Source of the DNA: Candidatus Gastranaerophilales bacterium | Lineage (GTDB): Bacteria > Cyanobacteriota > Vampirovibrionia > Gastranaerophilales > Gastranaerophilaceae | Assembly (NCBI GenBank): GCA_944323935.1 | Contig: CALUUJ010000005.1 | Span: 46,862 to 110,861, forward strand | Direction: 5' to 3' | Length of the DNA stretch: 64,000 bases | Shown here: piece after piece, positions 10,421 to 19,309 of the stretch | Numbering within the stretch: the stretch's first letter is position 1 | Layout: each line of letters begins with the position of its first letter | Notes under the pieces: generated by a model | Told to the model about the DNA's origin: nothing | Databases searched by the model: none | The model's input: only the letters and a program-made list of their open reading frames with translations | Position numbers and translations under genes: made by a program

Positions 10421-12994
10421 TTAATCAAAAGATAAAGTTAACTGTGGTACATCATGTATTTTTTGTTTTGATTTTTTCTTTGACAAGTCTTTAGAATAAT
10501 CTTTTTGCATTTTGTTCATTAAATCTTGTGCTTTAGAAACAACACAATCCGGAAGTCCTGCCATTTTGGCCACTTGTATGCCGTAGCTTTTACTTGCACT
10601 TCCTTCTACTACTTTTCTTAAAAATTTTATTTCGCCGTTTTCTTCGGAAAGAGTTATTCTGTAATTTTTGATTTGTTCAATAGAATTAGGCATTACATTA
10701 AGTTCATGGTAGTGGGTTGCAAATATTGTTCTTGCTTTTATTTTTGTTGCAATATATTCTGCAACTGACCATGCTATAGCAACACCATCATAAGTAGAAG
10801 TTCCTCTACCTATCTCATCAAGTAAAATGAGACTTTTTTCTGTTGCACTGTTTAAAATGTATGCAGTTTCATTCATTTCAACCATAAAAGTAGATTGCCC
10901 CAATGACAAATCATCAACAGCGCCGACTCTTGTAAAGATTTTATCTACAATACCGATTCTTGCATATGAAGCAGGTACAAATGAACCTATTTGAGCCAAT
11001 AAAACAATTAAAGCATTTTGCCTCATATATGTGGATTTTCCTGCCATATTAGGACCGGTTAATATCATAAATTGAGTATCTTCATAATTATGTATATCGG
11101 CAATTAATTTTAAATCGTTAGGAACATATTGCCCCATTGGTAAGATTTTTTCTACAACGGGATGTCTGCCGTCTTTTATATATAATTCATTTGTATCAAC
11201 AATTTCAGGTTTTATATAGTTTGATTCTATTGCAGTTGTTGCAAAAGATAATAAAACGTCTACTCTTGCTATAAAATGAGCTGTTTCTTTAATAATATCA
11301 ACAAATGATTTTGAATATTCCACAAGATCAGAGAATATCTTTTGTTCAAGTTCTATAGATTTAAATTGTGCAGAAAAAACATCTGTTTCATGTTTTTTGA
11401 GTTCTTCCGTCATATATCTTTCAACATTAGTAAGGGTCTGCTTTCTAATGTAATTCATTGGGACTTGTGAAAGATTTGATTTTGTTACTTCAATAAAAAA
11501 TCCAAAATTTCTGTTGTAGCTTACTCTAAGATTTTTTATACCTGTTATTTCTTTTTGCTCATTTTCAAAACTTCTGAGCCATTCTTCACCGCCTGTTAAT
11601 AAACTTCTGTAATAATCTAAATCACTGTTTACGTTATCTTTTATTATTCCGCCGTCTTTTATTGTTATTGATGCATTATCATCAATTGTTCGATTAATTA
11701 TTGATGAAAATTCTACCAGCTCTGAAACTTTATCTGTAAAACTGTTTAGGTATGGGTTCTTGAAGTTTTTGAACAAGCTTTCAAAATTAGGGAATAGTGC
11801 AAAAGTATCTTTTAAAGCTAGAAAGTCTCTTGGGTTGACACTTCCGTTACTCAATTTTACTGCTAAACGCTCAATATCGCATATTCTATCCATAAGGTTA
11901 GAAATATTTAATCGACTTGAGGCATTATTTATGAGTTCTTCAACGGCATTCAATCTTGTATTTAATTCATCTATATTTTTAATCGGTTGAGTTATCCAAG
12001 ATTTTAAAAGTCTTGAACCCATTGGTGTTTTAACTTTATCAATAGCCCAATATAGACTGCCGTATTTAGACTTATCTCTTGATGTTTCAATTAATTCAAG
12101 ATTTCTTCTTGTTGAAGCATCTATTGAAACAAATTCTGATATAGAATAAGGTTTAATTACATCAAATTTAGGAAGAACACCTTTTTGAGTTTCAAGAATA
12201 TAATCAATCATTGCTCCTGCTGCATAAAAAGCCGGTTTAAATTCTTCAAATCCAAATGCTTCAAGTGAAACAACATTAAATACTTCTTTTATTTTTTTTA
12301 CTGCATTATCTTCATTATAGGATGATAATGGTATTTTTGTACAAGGATATATAGTAGTAATTGAATCAGGCAAATCAATTTTTTCTTCAGGAACTATTTG
12401 AAACGGCATGATTTTTTGTTTTTTTATAGGCGTTAATATTTCAGCCGGTTTTATTCTTGCCAGTTCAGACAAAATTTCTTCTAAAGAGCCTTTGGTGACT
12501 TTAAATTCACCTGTTGATATATCCGTATAAGCAAGACCAAATACATTATTAACATTTATTATTGATGCTAAAAAGTTATTACCTGTTGGTTCAAGCAAAT
12601 TGACTTCTGTTATAGTTCCAGCAGTAATGGTTTTTACTATATCTCTTTTCACTAAGCCTTTAGCATCTTTAGGGTTTTCCAATTGTTCACATATTGCAAC
12701 TTTTATATTCTCATTTAAAAGTTTTGGAATATACATATTTAAAGATTTTACAGGAATTCCGGCCATAGGAACTTTTCCGATAGCACCGCCATCTTTATGG
12801 GTTAGAGTTAACCCGAGAACTTTTGAGAAAATAATTGCATCTTCAAAAAATCCTTCGTAAAAATCACCCATTCTGTACAATAAAACTACTTCCTGATAAT
12901 TTCTTTTTATATCAAGAAATTGTTTGAACATTGGAGTGGCAAGTTCATAATCTACATCAATACTGTTTGAATTCTTGATTTCTTCATTTGTCAT
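10421..12994 (-). CDS. mutS: DNA mismatch repair protein MutS
   Basis: 857 residues, the normal length of MutS, the dimeric clamp that recognises mismatches and starts repair. Seen: N-terminal mismatch-reading motif GDFYE (Phe45-x-Glu47), connector and lever domains, Walker A GPNMAGKSTYMRQ near residue 645, Walker B ILLDEIGRGTSTYDG, and a C-terminal basic tail. No mutL is visible in the window. The ATG has no Shine-Dalgarno sequence; a promoter with -35 TTGAAA, 17-bp spacer and -10 TACATT ends 6 bases before it, implying a leaderless transcript. Confidence 0.97.
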   Translation of the reverse strand: MTNEEIKNSNSIDVDYELATPMFKQFLDIKRNYQEVVLLYRMGDFYEGFFEDAIIFSKVLGLTLTHKDGGAIGKVPMAGIPVKSLNMYIPKLLNENIKVAICEQLENPKDAKGLVKRDIVKTITAGTITEVNLLEPTGNNFLASIINVNNVFGLAYTDISTGEFKVTKGSLEEILSELARIKPAEILTPIKKQKIMPFQIVPEEKIDLPDSITTIYPCTKIPLSSYNEDNAVKKIKEVFNVVSLEAFGFEEFKPAFYAAGAMIDYILETQKGVLPKFDVIKPYSISEFVSIDASTRRNLELIETSRDKSKYGSLYWAIDKVKTPMGSRLLKSWITQPIKNIDELNTRLNAVEELINNASSRLNISNLMDRICDIERLAVKLSNGSVNPRDFLALKDTFALFPNFESLFKNFKNPYLNSFTDKVSELVEFSSIINRTIDDNASITIKDGGIIKDNVNSDLDYYRSLLTGGEEWLRSFENEQKEITGIKNLRVSYNRNFGFFIEVTKSNLSQVPMNYIRKQTLTNVERYMTEELKKHETDVFSAQFKSIELEQKIFSDLVEYSKSFVDIIKETAHFIARVDVLLSFATTAIESNYIKPEIVDTNELYIKDGRHPVVEKILPMGQYVPNDLKLIADIHNYEDTQFMILTGPNMAGKSTYMRQNALIVLLAQIGSFVPASYARIGIVDKIFTRVGAVDDLSLGQSTFMVEMNETAYILNSATEKSLILLDEIGRGTSTYDGVAIAWSVAEYIATKIKARTIFATHYHELNVMPNSIEQIKNYRITLSEENGEIKFLRKVVEGSASKSYGIQVAKMAGLPDCVVSKAQDLMNKMQKDYSKDLSKKKSKQKIHDVPQLTLSFD

Positions 12995-13029
12995 AGCTAT
13001 AATGTATTACAAATTCCGCTTATTTTCAA
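12995..13029 (-). promoter_or_regulatory. Leaderless-type promoter of mutS
   Basis: On the minus strand, TTGAAA (13029-13024), 17-bp spacer, TACATT (13006-13001), then 6 bases ATAGCT and the mutS ATG at 12994. With the usual spacing the transcript would begin at or next to the start codon. No purine-rich ribosome site is present. Confidence 0.6.
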
Positions 13030-13060
13030 CGAATATACATATCTTAGTAAAGGAGTTTTA

Positions 13061-13669
13061 ATGAAAGGTTGTTTAAGTTTTATTATCAAGACTGTTATTG
13101 CTGTTTTGGTATTCTTTGGTCTTTTACATTTAGGGGTAATTGATTTTATAAAGGATAAAATACAAGAATATAAAACTGAAACATCTTCTCAAGAAAAAAT
13201 GATAGATAAAACAAAAGATGTTGTTGATTTATCTGAAATTGAAGATGAATATACTATTGATAAAAACTTAAAAATTCTGCAGAATAGGATGATTATTGCA
13301 GAGCATAATGCAAGTGGACAAAAAATGATTATGATTGAACCGAAAGATGGTGATATCCTTACAAAGGATGATATTAAAAGTGATAATATACAAACTAAAA
13401 TTGATTCAATAGTAAATAAATATAAATATAAAGTTGTAAAATTTGATAAAATAGAAGTTGTAAAACATGGTTCATTAGATGGTTTCGGTCAGACTGTTCC
13501 ATATGTTAAGGTTATTGCTCAAATATCGAATCTTCCGATAAAAGATATGGAAGGGATTGTGGGCGTAGCTGAGATAGATGAAGGTAAGAATCTTATTATA
13601 TTATCAGTAAATGAGAAAGATAAATACTCTCAGATTGTTGCAGATGCATTTTATAAGAAAGTGAAATAA
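13061..13669 (+). CDS. Membrane-anchored protein of unknown function
   Basis: 202 residues. A single N-terminal hydrophobic helix (about 7-30) is followed by a short charged coil and a mixed alpha/beta soluble domain (about 65-202) that is presumably outside the membrane. I do not recognise the family. The start has a good ribosome site (AAAGGAG, 7 bases before ATG). Its stop overlaps the ribD ATG in a TAATG junction, so the two are co-expressed; nothing in the protein suggests riboflavin chemistry. It is divergent from mutS across 66 bp. Confidence 0.75.
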   Translation: MKGCLSFIIKTVIAVLVFFGLLHLGVIDFIKDKIQEYKTETSSQEKMIDKTKDVVDLSEIEDEYTIDKNLKILQNRMIIAEHNASGQKMIMIEPKDGDILTKDDIKSDNIQTKIDSIVNKYKYKVVKFDKIEVVKHGSLDGFGQTVPYVKVIAQISNLPIKDMEGIVGVAEIDEGKNLIILSVNEKDKYSQIVADAFYKKVK

Positions 13670-14766
13670 TGCTTAAGCAATATGAAAAATTGATGCGAAA
13701 ATGTATTAAACTTGCAAAGAAAAGTGAGGGGCATGTATCTCCTAATCCATTGGTTGGTGCCGTAATTTTTGATGATAATTATAGAATAATATCAGAAGGC
13801 AGGCATGAACAATACGGTAAAAACCATGCCGAAAGAAATGCTATTCTTTCAGCGAAAGAAGATTTAAAAGGAAAATCTATAATTGTTAATTTGGAACCTT
13901 GTTCTCATTACGGAAAAACCCCGCCTTGTGCTGATTTAATTATAGAGAAAGGTATAAAAAAAGTTGTTATAGGAACGCTTGACCCAAACCCTATAGTAGC
14001 CGGAAATGGAATAAAAAAACTTCAGAATGCAGGTATTGAAGTTATAACAGGTATTCTTGAAAATGAATGTAAAGAATTAAATGAAATCTTTTTCAAAAAC
14101 CAGTTAGAACATGCTCCATTTATAACCATAAAAACGGCAACAACCCTGGATGGTAAAATAGCAACAAAAACAGGGTCATCTAAATGGATAACAGATGAAT
14201 ATTCCCGCTACGAAGTACAAAAATTGAGAAACAAATATGATGCAATTTTAACAAGTTCCGCAACCGTAATAAAAGATAATCCTTTAATGACTTGCAGAAT
14301 GAAGAAAGGAATAAACCCTGTAAGGATAGTAATCGATACAACCCTTTCAACTTCAAAAGACAGCCAAATATATAACAACGACGGAACAAAATTATTTATT
14401 GTTGTCGGAGAAAATGTATCAGATAAAAAAATCAAAGAGCATACAAAAAATGCAGAGTTTATAAAATGCCCTTTAAAAGATGAACACGTAGATATGAAAA
14501 AAGCTGTTGAATTACTTTATAATCAAGGAATTAAGAGTATTTTAGTTGAAGCAGGTTCAAAGCTTAATAATACCCTTGTACAAGAAAAATTAGCAGATAA
14601 ACTTATACAATTTATAGCTCCTAAAATATTAGCAGATAAAGATGGGGTCAGTTTTATACAAGGCTGCGAAAGAAATGAAATTGCAGAATGTAACAATTTA
14701 ATTTTTGTATCGACGAAACGCTTAAAAAGCGATATAATGTTAATATCTGAGTTTATATATGAATAA
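13669..14766 (+). CDS. ribD: Bifunctional riboflavin deaminase-reductase RibD
   Basis: 365 residues. RibD deaminates the pyrimidine from GTP cyclohydrolase II and then reduces its ribose in riboflavin synthesis. Seen: N-terminal zinc deaminase domain with His53-Ala-Glu55 and the PCSHYGKTPPC motif (Cys78, Cys87), then the reductase domain from about 148 with TIKTATTLDGKIATKTGSSKWI and the VEAGSKLN segment. No other rib genes are in the window. It is coupled to the upstream membrane protein by a 1-base overlap. Confidence 0.95.
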   Translation: MLKQYEKLMRKCIKLAKKSEGHVSPNPLVGAVIFDDNYRIISEGRHEQYGKNHAERNAILSAKEDLKGKSIIVNLEPCSHYGKTPPCADLIIEKGIKKVVIGTLDPNPIVAGNGIKKLQNAGIEVITGILENECKELNEIFFKNQLEHAPFITIKTATTLDGKIATKTGSSKWITDEYSRYEVQKLRNKYDAILTSSATVIKDNPLMTCRMKKGINPVRIVIDTTLSTSKDSQIYNNDGTKLFIVVGENVSDKKIKEHTKNAEFIKCPLKDEHVDMKKAVELLYNQGIKSILVEAGSKLNNTLVQEKLADKLIQFIAPKILADKDGVSFIQGCERNEIAECNNLIFVSTKRLKSDIMLISEFIYE

Positions 14767-14786
14767 AGATTTTGAGGGAAAGCCTT

Positions 14787-15110
14787 ATGATTGAAAGTGT
14801 TTCTATTACCAGTGTTTCAGCTCCTATAAAACATCAAAATAAACCGTTGCCTGTTGCTCCTTTAAAATCTTATAAAGATAATAAGGTAAAACCATATTTT
14901 GATAGTTTTATTAAGCATGCAAAACAATCAACTCCTGTTTTATTAATATTGACAGGTGTATGGACGGCTATAGATAGAGGTTCTAAGAATATTCCTATAA
15001 AAAAATCTTTAATGAATAATTTGGTAGGCTTTTTTATACCTGTATTAGTTGCATCTTCAGCTTTACTTGCCGGAATTGAGAATAAAAAAACTTCCGAAAA
15101 TAAGAAATAA
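14787..15110 (+). CDS. Small two-helix membrane protein of unknown function
   Basis: 107 residues from the ATG at 14787, which has the ribosome site GAGGGAA 7 bases upstream; a TTG at 14772 in the same frame is less likely because it would precede that site. Two hydrophobic segments (about residues 49-66 and 80-97) flank a basic loop. The N-terminus is a Ser/Val/Ile-rich degenerate segment, a style also seen in the protein at 40968. Family not recognised. It lies 20 bp after ribD. Confidence 0.7.
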   Translation: MIESVSITSVSAPIKHQNKPLPVAPLKSYKDNKVKPYFDSFIKHAKQSTPVLLILTGVWTAIDRGSKNIPIKKSLMNNLVGFFIPVLVASSALLAGIENKKTSENKK

Positions 15111-15135
15111 AATGTTTTAATAAAAATTTTTAATG

Positions 15136-15147
15136 TATAATACTTAT
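15136..15147 (+). promoter_or_regulatory. -10 element placing the transcript start at the diguanylate cyclase ATG
   Basis: TATAAT (15136-15141), 6 bases ACTTAT, then ATG at 15148. No ribosome site lies before this ATG, so a leaderless transcript is likely. An in-frame ATG at 15133 would sit upstream of the -10 element and is therefore unlikely to be the start. Confidence 0.5.
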
Positions 15148-16743
15148 ATGAATCATGATTTGGCGGAAAAATTATATAGTTTACAGAAAAATGTACTTGA
15201 ATTGCATAATCTTTTCGACTTGAACATGGTTGCAAATCAGTCAAGGACAATAGAAGATTTATTATCTAAGGTTGGTTTTCTTGTTAAATCTTCTTTGGGA
15301 TTAAAAAATATTAGATTTTTTCTTTTAAATAACGGTGTCTTTCAAACTAAAAATATAGTGTCTGATTCGGATATGGATTTTGAGTTTGATGCTGAGAATG
15401 CTCCGTTCTTGCAATCGGGTTCAGATGATATTATTAAAGTTACAAACCAGGAAGGAATAATATATAAGGCGTTCTGGAATACATATAAATTACATGAACT
15501 GCAGGCAGAATATCTTAAGATTTTTAGTAATGAAATACAGGCTTTCTGTGTTTGTTCTATAAGTAAGAAAGAAGACGGCTCAGATTTTTCAGAAGATGAT
15601 TTCAGATATATTAATCAAGTATTCACTTGCGTAGAGCCGATTATGAGAAAGTTTATACAAACAAAAGAGCAAGAAACTAAGATAATAGAATTAAATAAGA
15701 CTCTTCATAATCTTTCTATTCTATATAATATTTCTCAAGCAGTTAACTTTATTGATGATTTAAAAAGATTGATAAGTGTAATTCTTGATAAGGCAATTGA
15801 AACTGTTAATGCAGAAAAAGGCTCATTGATGTTATATGATCCGTCTGATAATACCTTGCAAGTTAAGGTAGTATATGGGCTTAAAGATAAGAAACATGAA
15901 GATGATATAAATAACGGTATAGTAGAATGTCAAAAAATGAAACCTGAAAGTGGTATTGCCGGTAAGGTTTTCACAGAGAAAAAATCAATCATTACAAATC
16001 TTGGAGGGCAGGATCCCAGGTTTAACAAATTTTCTGATGATAGCAATGTTTCTTCATTAATTTGTGTTCCTCTAATTGCAAAAGGGGAATGTATTGGTAT
16101 TATAAATATTACTAATAAGAAAAACGGAAAGTTATTTAATAAAAAAGATTTAGAATTTGTAGAAGCATTAGCAAATCAAGCTGCAATTGCAGTAGACAAT
16201 GCTCAATTATATGAACTTGCAACAAAGGATGGTTTAACTAAATTATATATTCACAGGCATTTCTATTTCTTATTGGAATCAGAAATAAAAAGAGTACAAA
16301 GATACCATCATGTATTATCTCTTTTGATGCTTGATATAGATAATTTTAAGCAAGTAAATGATACATACGGTCATTTAGTTGGTGATATGGTGTTAAAGGA
16401 AATAGCTTCAACTATTCAAAAAACAATAAGGCATGTAGATATTCCGGCAAGATATGGCGGTGAGGAATTTACTATTATTTTACCGGAAACAGCTGCTTTA
16501 AATGCTGTTATTATAGCGGAACGTTTAAGAAAGAGAATAAGTGAGATAGAAGTTAAAGTTGATGAAGAAACAGTAATAAGGCCAACAGTAAGTATTGGTA
16601 TATCAGAGTATCCTAATGCTTCTGAGGACATAAAAGAACTTATTGATTGGGCAGATAAAGCATTATATGTGTCAAAGGAGAATGGTAAGAACTGTATTCA
16701 CTTATATTTTGACGGAATGTTTACTCGTTATAATCCATCATAG
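15148..16743 (+). CDS. GAF-domain diguanylate cyclase (GGDEF)
   Basis: 531 residues from ATG 15148. An N-terminal GAF-like region (about 20-185), a second clear GAF domain (about 200-355, with EKGSLMLYD, ESGIAGKVF and FVEALANQAAIAVDNAQLY) and a C-terminal GGDEF domain (about 365-530). The active-site motif is GGEEF, preceded by RHVD five residues upstream, so both catalysis and the RxxD inhibitory site for cyclic di-GMP look intact. No membrane segment, so it is a soluble sensor that makes c-di-GMP on an unknown cue. Pilus genes in the window are plausible targets of c-di-GMP, but no direct link is visible. Confidence 0.92.
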   Translation: MNHDLAEKLYSLQKNVLELHNLFDLNMVANQSRTIEDLLSKVGFLVKSSLGLKNIRFFLLNNGVFQTKNIVSDSDMDFEFDAENAPFLQSGSDDIIKVTNQEGIIYKAFWNTYKLHELQAEYLKIFSNEIQAFCVCSISKKEDGSDFSEDDFRYINQVFTCVEPIMRKFIQTKEQETKIIELNKTLHNLSILYNISQAVNFIDDLKRLISVILDKAIETVNAEKGSLMLYDPSDNTLQVKVVYGLKDKKHEDDINNGIVECQKMKPESGIAGKVFTEKKSIITNLGGQDPRFNKFSDDSNVSSLICVPLIAKGECIGIINITNKKNGKLFNKKDLEFVEALANQAAIAVDNAQLYELATKDGLTKLYIHRHFYFLLESEIKRVQRYHHVLSLLMLDIDNFKQVNDTYGHLVGDMVLKEIASTIQKTIRHVDIPARYGGEEFTIILPETAALNAVIIAERLRKRISEIEVKVDEETVIRPTVSIGISEYPNASEDIKELIDWADKALYVSKENGKNCIHLYFDGMFTRYNPS

Positions 16744-16768
16744 TTCTTTGTAAACAATCCTAAACTTT

Positions 16769-16796
16769 TTGACATGGCTAATAAACCTAATAGCAT
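16769..16796 (+). promoter_or_regulatory. Candidate promoter for coaD operon
   Basis: A perfect TTGACA (16769-16774) with a 16-bp spacer to TAGCAT (16791-16796). A TATAAT at 16805-16810 is an alternative -10 with no good -35. Either would give a leadered transcript for coaD. Confidence 0.4.
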
Positions 16797-16844
16797 TATT
16801 GCAATATAATTATAGAGTAAAGTATATCTAAAAAGGTAAAGATA

Positions 16845-17327
16845 TTGAAAATAGCAATATATCCTGGCAGTTTCGATCCTATTACAAAAGGACACTTAGA
16901 TGTGCTAAAGCGTGCTGCAGATATTTTTGATAAGGTTATTATTGTCGTTTCAGTGAATGTAAATAAGAGAAGTTTTTTGCCTTTAGAAGATAGACTAGCA
17001 TTAATAAAAGAATCTTGTAAAGATTTAGTAAATGTTGAAATCGATAGTTTTGACGGTTTAACTATTGAATATGCGAAAAAGAAGAAAGCGAATGTATTAA
17101 TAAGAGGATTAAGAGCTGTTTCTGATTTTGAATATGAAATGCAGTTATCTCAAGCCAATAGTGCATTATGTTCAGATATACATACAGTTTTCTTAATAAC
17201 AAAGCCGAAATATAACTTTATATCATCAGGTACTGTAAGAGAAATTGCTTTGATGAAGGGGGATGTCTCGAAATTTGTACCGGATCCGGTAGCAAAATAT
17301 TTAGAATTGAAATATACGAAAGGTTAA
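16845..17327 (+). CDS. coaD: Phosphopantetheine adenylyltransferase
   Basis: 160 residues, standard length. It transfers AMP to 4'-phosphopantetheine in coenzyme A synthesis. Seen: IYPGSFDPITKGHLDV with the T/HxGH nucleotidyltransferase motif, LIRGLRAVSDFEYE and the ISSGTVREI motif. The start is TTG at 16845, supported by AAAGGT about 8 bases upstream and by the expected family N-terminus MKIAIYPGSFDP. It is followed after 4 bp by the coiled-coil protein and then dnaB. Confidence 0.96.
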   Translation: MKIAIYPGSFDPITKGHLDVLKRAADIFDKVIIVVSVNVNKRSFLPLEDRLALIKESCKDLVNVEIDSFDGLTIEYAKKKKANVLIRGLRAVSDFEYEMQLSQANSALCSDIHTVFLITKPKYNFISSGTVREIALMKGDVSKFVPDPVAKYLELKYTKG

Positions 17328-17331
17328 AACC

Positions 17332-17907
17332 ATGACAGAGTTAAGAGTTAGTCATTTAATAGATGAAGCAGATGAATTATTAGATAATAAATTCCATGTT
17401 GGAAGTTATTGTTTGTTTATGAATACTGATGATATACAAGATATTTTAAGTAAGATAAGAGCTATTTTGCCGGAAGAAATTAAAACGGCAGAAATGATTC
17501 TAAAAAGACGTGATGATATATATATGGAAGCACAAAGCAGAGCAGACAGAATTATATCAGAAGCACAAAATACAGCTGCAAATATATTAAGTGAATCTGA
17601 ATTAATCAGAGCAGTAAGAGAAAAAGCTGCTAAAATTCAAGAGCAGGTTAAAGAAAGCTGTGAAGAAATGAAGAATAAAGCAACTGAAGAAGCAGATGCT
17701 TTAAGAAGAAGTGCATACCAAGATGCTATGCAGACAAAAGAAGGTGCTCAAGCATATGCTGAACAAGTTTTAAATAATTTAGAACGTGATATTGAGCAAA
17801 TTCATAGGATTGTTAGAAATGGACAAGACTATTTGGCTCAACAAAAAGATAAAGCAAAAGTTTTACCATCTGATTATAATAATTCTAAAGCATATGCAGA
17901 AAATTAG
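17332..17907 (+). CDS. Coiled-coil protein resembling ATP synthase subunit b / DivIVA-type proteins
   Basis: 191 residues. An N-terminal 60-residue part is followed by a long Ala/Glu/Arg-rich amphipathic helix (about 60-165) with heptad character, and a short tail. There is no membrane helix, so it is not a real ATP synthase b subunit. Proteins of this look are found next to coaD in several phyla, but I cannot name a function. It sits 4 bp after coaD and 36 bp before dnaB, so it is probably co-transcribed. Confidence 0.7.
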   Translation: MTELRVSHLIDEADELLDNKFHVGSYCLFMNTDDIQDILSKIRAILPEEIKTAEMILKRRDDIYMEAQSRADRIISEAQNTAANILSESELIRAVREKAAKIQEQVKESCEEMKNKATEEADALRRSAYQDAMQTKEGAQAYAEQVLNNLERDIEQIHRIVRNGQDYLAQQKDKAKVLPSDYNNSKAYAEN

Positions 17908-17943
17908 TTTGAATTATAAGTTCAATTAATACTTGGAGGGAAT

Positions 17944-19308
17944 TTGGCAAGTAAAGTTGTAAAACAACCAGATGCGCTAATGCTTAAAATGATGCCGCAA
18001 AGTGTTGATGCGGAAGAAGCTGTTATTGGGGCAATTTTAGTAAACCCGATATCATTAGGACGTATTGTTGAATATTTAAAGCCTGAAAGTTTTTATAAAC
18101 CTGCTCATAAGATAATTTATGAGGCGGTATTAGATCTTTTTAGAAAAAATGAACCTATTGATATTGTTACGGTATCTGAATATTTGAGAGATAAAGAGGA
18201 ATTAGAAAATGCAGGTGGTCGTTCATATATAAATGATTTGGCTATGAATGTTGTAACTACTGCGAATATTGAATATTATGCCAAAATTATACGTGAAAAA
18301 GAAATTAAAAGAGCTTTAATAAATGCCGGTTCCGAAATAGTTGCGACCGCTTATGAAAATGAAGATACTGATATAGTTCTTGATAATGCTCAAAAAATGA
18401 TATTTAATATTGCAGCTCAGAAAGATACTTCTGATTTGGTTGCTATACAAGATTTAGTTGTATCAAGTTATGAAACTATAGAAAGACGTTTTAATAATAA
18501 AGATGAATTAGTCGGTGTAACAACAGGTTTTTATGATTTGGATAATATAACTTCAGGACTTCAGAAATCAGATTTAATAATTCTTGCGGCACGTCCTTCA
18601 ATGGGAAAAACCGCATTTGCTTTAAATTTGGCTCAAAATGTTGCATTAAAAGGCAAAAAAGGTGTTGCTATATTTTCATTAGAAATGCCCAAGCAGCAGC
18701 TGGTAAGTCGTATGTTATGTGCTGAAGCTGAGGTTGATTCTCAAAGAGTTCGTACAGGTAATTTGCAGCCTAAAGACTGGGAAAAATTAGTTGACGGGAT
18801 GACAAGACTTTCAGATGCAAAAATATATATAGATGATGCTTCGGGGGTTACCGCAACTGATATAAAAGCTAAATGCAGAAGATTAATGATGGAAGAAAAA
18901 GATCTTGGGTTAGTTGTAATTGACTATTTACAATTAATGGAAGGCGGTGGAAATCCTAATGACAGAAACCAGCAAATATCTGCAATCTCACGTTCATTGA
19001 AAGGCTTAGCTAGAGAATTGGATGTTCCTATTATTGCGCTTTCACAGTTATCACGTGGTGTTGAACAAAGACCAGATAAAAGACCTATGTTATCTGACTT
19101 GAGAGATTCAGGTGCCATAGAACAAGATGCTGATATCGTTATGTTCATATACAGGGATGAATACTATAATCGTGATAATGTTGAGAATAAAGGTAAAGCT
19201 GAAATTATTATTGCTAAGCATAGAAATGGTTCAACAGGTACAATTGAATTATTGTTCCAATCCAATATAACAAAGTTTAAAAATCCGACTAAAACTACGG
19301 AATTTTAA
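17944..19308 (+). CDS. dnaB: Replicative DNA helicase DnaB
   Basis: 454 residues. Hexameric 5'-3' helicase of the replication fork. Seen: N-terminal domain with PQSVDAEEAVIGAIL, RecA-like core with Walker A AARPSMGKTAFAL (about 215-227), the SLEM motif IFSLEMPKQQL, Walker B LVVIDYLQLM and LSDLRDSGAIEQDAD. The start is TTG at 17944, fixed by a strong GGAGGG four bases upstream. No intein is present. A DciA-like loader candidate is encoded far away at 37825. The stop lies 1 bp from the folC stop on the other strand. Confidence 0.97.
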   Translation: MASKVVKQPDALMLKMMPQSVDAEEAVIGAILVNPISLGRIVEYLKPESFYKPAHKIIYEAVLDLFRKNEPIDIVTVSEYLRDKEELENAGGRSYINDLAMNVVTTANIEYYAKIIREKEIKRALINAGSEIVATAYENEDTDIVLDNAQKMIFNIAAQKDTSDLVAIQDLVVSSYETIERRFNNKDELVGVTTGFYDLDNITSGLQKSDLIILAARPSMGKTAFALNLAQNVALKGKKGVAIFSLEMPKQQLVSRMLCAEAEVDSQRVRTGNLQPKDWEKLVDGMTRLSDAKIYIDDASGVTATDIKAKCRRLMMEEKDLGLVVIDYLQLMEGGGNPNDRNQQISAISRSLKGLARELDVPIIALSQLSRGVEQRPDKRPMLSDLRDSGAIEQDADIVMFIYRDEYYNRDNVENKGKAEIIIAKHRNGSTGTIELLFQSNITKFKNPTKTTEF

Positions 19309-19309
19309 A